Below are positions 54,402 through 61,800 of a stretch of 64,000 nt of DNA, one piece after another; within the stretch, counting starts at the first letter, position 1; each line of letters starts with the position of its first letter. The notes below the pieces were generated by a model, which had not been told where the DNA came from, searched no databases, and saw nothing but the letters and a program-made list of their open reading frames with translations. The stretch covers positions 372,001 through 436,000 of the forward strand of contig WLWP01000001.1 of the NCBI GenBank assembly GCA_012103505.1, read 5' to 3'. A program made the translations under genes and the position numbers. The stretch comes from Pseudomonadales bacterium. Lineage in GTDB: Bacteria > Pseudomonadota > Gammaproteobacteria > Pseudomonadales > Azotimanducaceae.

Positions 54402-55109
54402 CTAAGCCACTTCGGGCGTGAACAAATACCCTGTGCCGTGGATCGTCGCGATGATCTTGGCGTTGGAAGCACGCTCGCCGAGTTTTTTACGAAGTTGACC
54501 CACGAGGACGTCGATATACCGATCATCCGGGAACCATTCTCGATTACGGATCCGGTTCATTAACTGATCGCGATTCATCACTTCTCCGGCTTGTTCCATG
54601 AATGCCAGTAGTAACTGGTATTCACCAGCCGAGAGTTGGATGTGATGCTCTTCAGGCGACGTCAGCTCACGTTTGTTGAGATCAAGGCGCCAACCGTCAA
54701 AGTTGCGAATGTGGTTACGCTTGCGTTGACTCTGTTGGATTTGCACGCGTCGGATCAAATTTCTCGCGCGACTAAGAAGTTCCCGAGGGTCGAAGGGCTT
54801 CGTCACGTAGTCATCTGCGCCGGATTCGAGACCCAGTATGCGATCGATTTGTTCTTGCTTTGAAGTAACAAGGATTATGCCGATATCTGACGTCACGCGA
54901 ATCTCGCGAGTCAACGTCAGACCATCTTTGCCAGGCAGTTTGATATCGAGAAGAACCAGAATTACGTCAGTTTCCTCGACGATTTTTTGCACTTCGTCGC
55001 CAGATCCGGTTGAGGAGACTCGGAATCCCTCATCCTCAAAATATGAAACTAATTGCTCGCGAGTGATAGGCTCGTCTTCAACGATTAGAATATGTTCTGC
55101 TTCGTTCAT
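54402..55109 (-). CDS. OmpR/ArcA-type response regulator
   Basis: About 235 residues from the ATG at 55109; the longer open frame to 55145 lacks conserved sequence. The receiver has IVEDE (acidic pair), phospho-acceptor Asp55 in LLDIKLPG, and VTKPFDPREL with the conserved Lys. The C-terminal winged helix (ELTSPEEHHIQLSAGEYQLLLAFM, VLVGQLRKKLG, IATIHGTGYLF) binds DNA. It is first in an operon with the giant hybrid kinase and likely receives phosphate from its HPt domain. It is divergent from the YheU-type gene. Targets are unknown; the exported gene cluster at 55.8 kb is one candidate. Confidence 0.92.
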   Translation of the reverse strand: MNEAEHILIVEDEPITREQLVSYFEDEGFRVSSTGSGDEVQKIVEETDVILVLLDIKLPGKDGLTLTREIRVTSDIGIILVTSKQEQIDRILGLESGADDYVTKPFDPRELLSRARNLIRRVQIQQSQRKRNHIRNFDGWRLDLNKRELTSPEEHHIQLSAGEYQLLLAFMEQAGEVMNRDQLMNRIRNREWFPDDRYIDVLVGQLRKKLGERASNAKIIATIHGTGYLFTPEVA

Positions 55110-55231
55110 AGTTCCCAGTCCTGTTGGAACGGTTGGTCGGTACACTGCACTACAAGGCTAAGTAACGCATTACGCACTAGAAAACTCAAGCAGGGGAAGG
55201 CCGCATTGAGGATCGGATCACATGTCAGCAT

Positions 55232-55438
55232 ATGATTGAAATACCTTATCAATCTCTTTCTAAGGGTGCCTTGCTCGGAGTCATCGATACGTTCGTGCTT
55301 CGAGAAGGCACGGACTACGGCCATCGTGACATTGACCTCGATGAAAAACGTGATCGAGTACTCAAAATGCTCCAAGCGGGGCATGCGATCATCAATTACT
55401 TTCCGGAAAACGAACACATAGAAATTGTTTCTTTATAA
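55232..55438 (+). CDS. YheU family (UPF0270) protein
   Basis: 68 residues. MIEIPYQSLSKGALLGVIDTFVLREGTDYG matches the YheU family, which shares the FVLREGTDYG core. It is a small cytoplasmic protein of unknown function. The gene is short, and its spacing to the response regulator gene is 122 bases, divergent. Confidence 0.88.
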   Translation: MIEIPYQSLSKGALLGVIDTFVLREGTDYGHRDIDLDEKRDRVLKMLQAGHAIINYFPENEHIEIVSL

Positions 55439-55794
55439 ACGGAAGCAAGCGTCGTATTGGTAACTGGTTGGCTGCGAAGAAGTGGACGACAATACGCCGT
55501 TTGTTTCCTGACTAAAGAGACGTTTGTTTTCTGGCTAAAAGACCAGTTACCAACACGCCGTTTGTTACTTGGCTAAAAGGCCAGTTACCAATACGCCGTT
55601 TGTTTCCGAAATAAAGAGACGTTTGTTTCCTAAATAAAGAGACGTTTGTTTCCGATTTAAAGAGAAAACGCCAGAAAGTCGACGCCAAACTCGTGATCTA
55701 GCGATGTTTTTTTGACAGTTTTGACCTGGTTAACAGTTCCCTAAACGTCAAGCTGTAAGTATCTGCTGCTACTTAGCAATTTGGATTCTGGCCA
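55439..55794. other. Intergenic region upstream of the exported gene cluster
   Basis: 356 bases with no gene. It contains an array of direct repeats (55491-55670), an inverted TAACTGGT/ACCAGTTA pair (55460 and 55552), and a TTGACA box at 55712-55717 without a good -10 element. It probably controls the exported gene cluster starting at 55795. Confidence 0.6.
55491..55670 (+). repeat. Six degenerate direct repeats, iteron-like
   Basis: Copies share ACG(CC)GTTTGTTTCC followed by a variable pair and TAAAGAGA. They begin near 55494, 55520, 55555, 55592, 55619 and 55642. Two longer copies also share GGCTAAAA-GCCAGTTACCAAC/T. Spacing is 23-38 bases, about two to three helical turns. They look like repeated protein-binding sites or slippage products. 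Confidence 0.75.
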
Positions 55795-56334
55795 GTGATT
55801 GCCGATTTCAGAGACAGATACTTTTTCCATAACAGATGCAGAGGGTCCCGGGTTGTACGGGTCTGGCTTGCATTTGGCGGACTATTCCTCGCTGCACCGT
55901 GCCTTGCCATAGGCACGGATGCGGGTTTGAACATTCAAAACACCGCAACCGTCAACTTTGAAATATCTGGTGCCGCGCAAACTCCCGTAGATAGCAACAC
56001 AGTGCAGACGCTGGTCGATGAGCTTTTGGATGTTGTCGTCGTCGATGACAACGGTGGCTCGGTTGCGGTCTCTACACCAGATGCTGGCGTGGTTCTGCAA
56101 TTTACGGTGACAAACAACGGTAATGGCTCTGAGGTCTACCGAATTATCGCAGATCCAACCATCGCTGAAGGTGGCTTCGATCCAGCCCTCGATCAAATTT
56201 ATTTAGAAAGCAATGCGCTCCCGGGATTACAGATTGGCGGCGACACCGCCTACGTGCCTGGAATTTCCGACCCGATCCTCGCAGAGGATGAAAGCTTAGT
56301 CGTCTATATCTCCTCAACGATACCTGCAAGGTGA
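55795..56334 (+). CDS. Exported beta-rich (DUF11-like) protein, N-terminal part (frameshifted gene)
   Basis: 179 residues from a GTG. A signal peptide ends near PCLAIG. The mature part ([54 protein letters not shown]) matches secreted DUF11-type proteins with an Ig-like beta sandwich. The frame stops at 56334 after SSTIPAR. In the +1 frame [22 protein letters not shown] continues the same domain into the next open frame. One inserted base near 56323 explains this. Restored length is about 359 residues. No clear ribosome site precedes the GTG. Confidence 0.75.
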   Translation: MIADFRDRYFFHNRCRGSRVVRVWLAFGGLFLAAPCLAIGTDAGLNIQNTATVNFEISGAAQTPVDSNTVQTLVDELLDVVVVDDNGGSVAVSTPDAGVVLQFTVTNNGNGSEVYRIIADPTIAEGGFDPALDQIYLESNALPGLQIGGDTAYVPGISDPILAEDESLVVYISSTIPAR

Positions 56335-56350
56335 TGATGGCGATGTCTCA

Positions 56351-56875
56351 GTGCGTGCGATTGCCGAGACTATTATCAATCAAACTGGGGTCGATGATCC
56401 TGACGCTGTTGGTTGGCCGCTCCCTGGTACGAGTTACGGCGGATTTGGCGACGGCGGCGGCGCGGCTGTTGTAGGCGCCTCGCATGACTTAGGCAGCTTG
56501 TTGGTCCGCTCTACCGGTCGCTACGAAGTCTCAGATGCTGTGGTGACGATCTCCAAAGTCGCCACGGCCATAGATGATCCATTTGGCGGCACCACACTAG
56601 TGCCGGGCACGATCATTACCTATCAGCTCGATGTCACAGTGACTGGATCCGGCAACGCCGAAAGTCTAGTTGTGAGCGACATCCTCCCTGTTGAGCTCGA
56701 TTACCAGGCGAACACGCTTGTGGTGGGCGGTATCGCCGAAGACGACGATTTTGCTCCAGCGGGTGTCGATAACTCCGGTTTCAACAGCGGCACCAGCTCC
56801 ATCATTGTTGACCAAGGTGTGGTCGCCGGTGGTAGTCCCACCATCGTGATCACGTTTGATGCGGCAATTAGGTAG
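56351..56875 (+). CDS. Exported beta-rich (DUF11-like) protein, C-terminal part (frameshifted gene)
   Basis: 174 residues. The GTG start is probably just an internal Val of the broken gene. The first ~50 residues complete the upstream domain. A DUF11-like domain follows (VTISKVATAIDDPFGGTTLVPGTIITYQLDVTVTG, LVVSDILPVELDYQANTLVVGG), the usual unit of bacterial surface proteins whose strands read P-G-D-x-V-x-Y-x-I. It has no signal or anchor of its own. The next gene is 41 bases downstream. Confidence 0.78.
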   Translation: MRAIAETIINQTGVDDPDAVGWPLPGTSYGGFGDGGGAAVVGASHDLGSLLVRSTGRYEVSDAVVTISKVATAIDDPFGGTTLVPGTIITYQLDVTVTGSGNAESLVVSDILPVELDYQANTLVVGGIAEDDDFAPAGVDNSGFNSGTSSIIVDQGVVAGGSPTIVITFDAAIR

Positions 56876-56916
56876 CAGAACAAATTAACCAGTAAGGAAA
56901 CTGAGTAGGAGAAATC

Positions 56917-57435
56917 ATGACAGAGTCCATTCAATCAATACCAAAAAGGCTCTCCACAAATGGAGTGGCTTTATTTGTGCTCGGCATCTTGTTGTGTAGT
57001 GCTGTGGTAAACGCCAACGCGCAAGTTGAGCTGAAAAATACGATCAAGAAAATTCATACCACAGTCGATGCTGATGGTGAGATAGCCAGAACACTGGTTC
57101 CGGCAGATCGAGTAGTACCGGGAGATGAGCTTCAGTACGTCATTCAGTTCTCAAACAATGGCGCTGATCCAATTGATGCTGGTTCGATCGTCATCACGGA
57201 TTTGGTGCCTGACCACACAGAATACGTTGCAAATAGCGCATACGGAGCGGGTACGAAAATCTCCTACTCTGTTGACGGTGAGACATTTGCAGAATCACAA
57301 GCGCTGAAAGTTCGACGCGAAGGCGAAGAAGTTGATGCTTCTGCGCCGGATTATCGCGCTATTCAGTGGGCGTTCAATCCAGGCTTGGCACCCGGCGATA
57401 GCGGCTACGTGTCGTTTAACGTCCGCCTCAAATAA
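56917..57435 (+). CDS. Small exported DUF11-like protein
   Basis: 172 residues with AGGAG before the ATG. A long signal peptide (hydrophobic run VALFVLGILLCSAVV, cleavage near ANAQ) is followed by a single DUF11-like domain: VELKNTIKKIHTTV, VPADRVVPGDELQYVIQFSNNGADPI, IVITDLVPDHTEYVANSA, and a final PGDSGYVSFNVRLK. It is exported, with no anchor visible. It lies between two other exported genes with short gaps, so it is part of one operon. It could be a subunit of a surface polymer. Confidence 0.82.
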   Translation: MTESIQSIPKRLSTNGVALFVLGILLCSAVVNANAQVELKNTIKKIHTTVDADGEIARTLVPADRVVPGDELQYVIQFSNNGADPIDAGSIVITDLVPDHTEYVANSAYGAGTKISYSVDGETFAESQALKVRREGEEVDASAPDYRAIQWAFNPGLAPGDSGYVSFNVRLK

Positions 57436-57456
57436 GACAAAGGAAGGGAGAAGAGC

Positions 57457-58761
57457 ATGAACTATTCGAAGTTGCTTTCCCGATTGGCGTTACCCGTAGT
57501 TGGCCTATCCCTGGCCACACAGAGTTTTGCCCTCGGTACCACCGCAGATGTCACGGTCACCAATAACGTCACGATGACGTACCAGGTGAACTCGGTTGAT
57601 CAAAATGCGGCAACCACCGTCGACTTCGAGGTCGACCGTAAATACATCGTGAACGTCACGACGACGGATACGAATTGGGTGACGGCGGTTCCAGGCCAAA
57701 CCTTTGCGAGTGGCAATTACTCATCGATCCTATTCAGCGTCACGAACAACACCAACGACTCGACAGTGATCCGCTTGGCCCTCGTCGACCAAGGACAAAC
57801 AGCAATCACTGCGTTTGATGCCCCTACTGCAGAACTATCCGCTGATGCGATTACTGTTTGGGAAGACACGAACGACGATGGTGATTACGACCTCGGGACC
57901 GATGTGCTCTTGGGCAACACACTCGGTATCCTGCCGAATACGATTGCGCCATATGCTGAGGACGAGACTCGTGATTACTACGTGTCTGTTGACGTCGACG
58001 CTGGAGATGGCGCCAGTTTATTTGAAGCGTATACCTTGGTTGCGGCAGTGGCCGATGGTGGCGGTGCAGTCATCCAGACTGACGACAGTGGTAACTCGAC
58101 CGTAGGCGTCGGTGATCCGACAGTAAATCCTAACGACATGCTAACGGTCCAAGAGGTGTTCGCAGAATTTGCCAGTGGGCTTGCAGAAGACCTGGGTTAT
58201 GACTTTGTAAACGATCTCATCGTAGCGACGATTGATGACGATTCAGATGGTCAAGCCTCAAATACCTCCGGCTTCCGTACTCGCGTAGCCCTCGGTATCG
58301 CCAAGCATGTTGAAACTTTGTGGGATCCAATTTCGGGCAATCAATGGGTTCTAGATTCTGGTGGCCCTGCGACCATCGCGACGGGGAATAATCCGAAAGC
58401 GATCCCTGGAGCGGTCTTGTTGTACGTCATCGGCGTAAGTGCCGACTCTGGTGTTGATGCCACAACTGTTTTGTTGGATGACGACATTCCTGAAACTCTG
58501 GTTCGTCTTGGTAACGCAAACAGCATCGGCGGCATTGTATTGCCTGACACGGTCAGCATGGATATCAATGGCACCACGGTTATCTTCGATCTGGACGGGA
58601 CGGTTGCAGCCGATCTCAACTATTACGTCGAGACGTGTGCGGGTGGGGTCAGTTCTGCACTGCAGTCTGGTTCACCGGAAATCGATGATGCCAACCTTGG
58701 CGATTGCGATGCCTTAGAAACCGGCTACGTGGCCTACACCGTCACGGTAGGTGATCTGTAG
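57457..58761 (+). CDS. Exported beta-rich protein of the same cluster
   Basis: 434 residues with AAGGGAG before the ATG. A signal peptide ends near QSFALG. The mature start GTTADVTVTNNVTMTYQVNSVDQ mirrors the start of the 55795 gene product ([20 protein letters not shown]), so the two are related. Asp-rich segments (WEDTNDDGDYDLGTD, IDDDSDGQ) could bind calcium. A C-terminal DUF11-like piece (PGAVLLYVIGVSADSGVD, LLDDDIPETLVRLGN) ends GYVAYTVTVGDL. No anchor is visible. It is the last gene before a perfect terminator hairpin. Confidence 0.82.
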   Translation: MNYSKLLSRLALPVVGLSLATQSFALGTTADVTVTNNVTMTYQVNSVDQNAATTVDFEVDRKYIVNVTTTDTNWVTAVPGQTFASGNYSSILFSVTNNTNDSTVIRLALVDQGQTAITAFDAPTAELSADAITVWEDTNDDGDYDLGTDVLLGNTLGILPNTIAPYAEDETRDYYVSVDVDAGDGASLFEAYTLVAAVADGGGAVIQTDDSGNSTVGVGDPTVNPNDMLTVQEVFAEFASGLAEDLGYDFVNDLIVATIDDDSDGQASNTSGFRTRVALGIAKHVETLWDPISGNQWVLDSGGPATIATGNNPKAIPGAVLLYVIGVSADSGVDATTVLLDDDIPETLVRLGNANSIGGIVLPDTVSMDINGTTVIFDLDGTVAADLNYYVETCAGGVSSALQSGSPEIDDANLGDCDALETGYVAYTVTVGDL

Positions 58762-58822
58762 GTAGGGCGAGTCACGCCTCACGGAAAGGTAATCAGGATG
58801 GTACCTTCAAGATGATTGTAAG

Positions 58823-61800
58823 ATGAAGCCAAAGGAATTGGCACACGAGCTAACAAAAAAGCAGGGTCTCAAACCCCTGCTTTTTTGCGTTATACGGGTT
58901 CGAGAAATTGTCCTCGCTGCCCTGTGCCTAATTGCATCCCAGAGCTTCGCTATACCGCCTAATACGGATTTTACGAATACGGCGCAGGTCCTCTACACGG
59001 TATCAGGATCGAGTCATGCAGCATCTGACAGCGCGACCTTGACGACGAGTCCAGGAGCCGGAAACAGCCCTCCATATGATATTTCTCCTTCGACGTTTGC
59101 AGTTGCTGAAAATGCGATCGGTGTCTCACTGGGCGCCATCGTTGGACATGATCTAGATCCTGGCGATACAGTGACTTGGACGCTATCTGATGCGAGGTTT
59201 GAGGTAGTTGCTGGTGAGCTGAGACTGCGCCCCGGAGCTTCGTTGGACTTTGAGCTTGTACCAAGCTTGGTGATTACCGCGACGGTCCAGGATCCCACGG
59301 GTGCAAACTATCAAGAAGATCTCGCCGTCAGCATTGCCAACGTCAATGAGGCGCCGAGTCAAATTGACCTCACGAATACGCAGGTTGTCGCAGACCAACT
59401 CGGTTCAATTGTGGGTGGCCTGACCGTGGTTGATCCAGATGTCGGGGACATACACACGTACACCGTTGATGATACCCGATTTCAAATCGTTACTGACCAA
59501 CTCAAGTTGCTCGATGGCCAGTCACTACCACTTGGCGCGAGTGTCGACGTGACTGTTATCGCAACGGACACTGGCGGGTTGCAATACGCCCAACTTTTCA
59601 CGATCACAGCCGGACCTCCAGGTGGCGGTAGCAGCATCGCGCCGTCGATTCGTTTCCTACAGTCTGCGCAATTGAGTGGTGGTGGACAGCCATTTGATGT
59701 TGAGCTGAGCCAGTGTGATGCAGGTTCAGGACTGAGCCCCCTCGGTGATCCAGTGACGGTGTTTGGCAATCAAGCAGGTCTACCAGGAGTGCATGAATTT
59801 CTACCGGTTGGACTTTGGAAAAGTGGTGGTGCAGGGTTTTTTGAAATCACCGATGTCGATGCTAACCTGGATCCGCTCGTGCGCGATCAAATCACTGTTC
59901 AGCTTGCCAGTGACAGTGATAGCGAGGAAGTAACTGTCCTCGAGGCCGGAATCAATACCGGCATCTTTGTCGGCTTTATCCCGGTACAGCAAAATCCAGG
60001 GATCGCAGCTGACTGTGAATTACAAACCAACCTAAACCAAGTCGTCTCGTTGAGCTACAGCGATGCGTTGGACCCTTTGCGCACGGCACAAGGCAGTGTC
60101 GTAGTCGATTCTTATGGCAGAGTTTTTTCAAGCCTCGGCGGACAGCCCGTCAACGGTGCTCAGATTCGAATCTTGGCGGGCGCAAGCGGACAACCGGCAG
60201 CAGTATTTGCTGAAGACGGCGTGACTGCTACTTCACCTGTAGTCCTGAGTGGCAATACAAATGAGGGTTTCCCCACTGGTGCTTATCGTTATCCCCACGT
60301 ACCAGCAGGCACCTACGTACTTGAAGTCACGCCGCCTAACCGATTTACTTTTCCATCGGCGGTGGCGGACGGAGTACTGCAGGTCTTGCCAGGTGCTCCC
60401 TACGCGCTAAGCCCAGGCTCTCGTGGCCAAAGTTTTATCCTGAACGTCGGACCAGCGTTACGCCTCGATATTCCGCTTGATCTGCTCCCTGTTGTGCCAA
60501 CCCAAAGTGAAATGGAACTCTCGGTCGCGATCGCTGGGGGGAGCCCGCAGTACGTCGTGCAGTCCCAGTGTTTCGATGGAACTGGCTTTGTTCCAAGCGC
60601 AGACCCCAATACGCTACAGCTAGGTACGATCACGCCACCCGCACAAGTTGGATTGGCTAACGCCAACCGCGTCAATCGCGGTGATGCCATATTCATAACC
60701 CTTAGGGATGGTGATCAAGACCTCGATCCTTTTGCCCCAGATACCCTTGAAGTTGAAGTGAGTGTTGTTGGGCAGCTAGACACCGAGCGGGTGCGTCTAC
60801 TCGAAACCAATGATTCAACCGGGGTCTTTACAGGTTACCTCCAAACTACGGTGCTCACGCCAACGCCTTATAACTGTGCGTTGGAAGCGGACGCAAACTC
60901 TGATGTGCAACTCGCCTACGTTGACCCGACAGACCCACAAGATTCAAGCTCTCGCAACTTCCTTCTGGACCCAGGGTTTGTTGTCTTTTCAAGTGTTGAT
61001 GGGTCTTTCCTTGATGGAACCAGCGTAACGTTGATTGACAACTTCACTGGGCTACCGGCCGACGGGGCAGTCTTTGCAGCTGATGGGACAACATCATTCC
61101 CAAGCACAGTAGTTTCCGGGGCTACTGCCGTCGATGGTGCAGGACAAACATACGACTTTGCTAGTGGAACCGTTTACTTTCCTGTTATTGATCCTGGTGA
61201 ATATCGGATTGAAGTTCTACCTGCAACATCTTTTGTCTTTCCTTCCGCGCGAGATGATGCTGAGTTGGACAACTTGGCAACAGGTCCCTATCAGTTGACC
61301 GTAGGGAGTCGGGGTGATGCGTTTACTGTATCTGCCGGTGTTCCAAGTGCTTTTGATATTCCGTTAGACCCGCTCAACTTGGACCTCTTCATCGCCAAAG
61401 AGGCGAGTAAGGATGTCGTTGGTGTTGGCGACTTCTTGCAGTATCGAATCCTGGTCGAAAATACCAATACCGCAGGTTCGGTGAGCGGCACGACGCTGCA
61501 AGATCGGCTCCCGGTTGGGCTGCGTTATGCGCAAGACTCGCTTGTCATCAATGATCAGTCGGTTGCACCTGCTATCAGCGCGGATGGATGGGGATTGTCT
61601 CTACCACTTGGTCAGATAGATCCGGGGCAACAGATCGAGATTCGTTATGTGACTGAAGTCACGGTAGAAGCTCGAGAAGGTACCTTGCGCAACCACGCCT
61701 ATTTGGAGGGGATAGGTCTTAGCAACGCGAACGTCGCTTTCGCCGATGTGCGGGTGCGCAATGATCTCTTTGTTGATCAAGCCTTCATCATCGGACGAGT

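Noticed and set aside
55491..55670. CRISPR array
   Set aside because: The repeats are degenerate, spacing is irregular and too short for spacers, and no cas gene is present.
55491..55670. Plasmid-type replication origin with iterons
   Set aside because: No rep gene is near and the neighbouring genes are chromosomal in character. The repeats sit directly upstream of an operon.
58798..58826. Chain of overlapping mini-ORFs (ATG at 58798, 58812, 58823) as a leader-peptide attenuator
   Set aside because: The peptides are only four or five residues long with no codon pattern, so they are noted only as part of the uncertain start of the giant gene.
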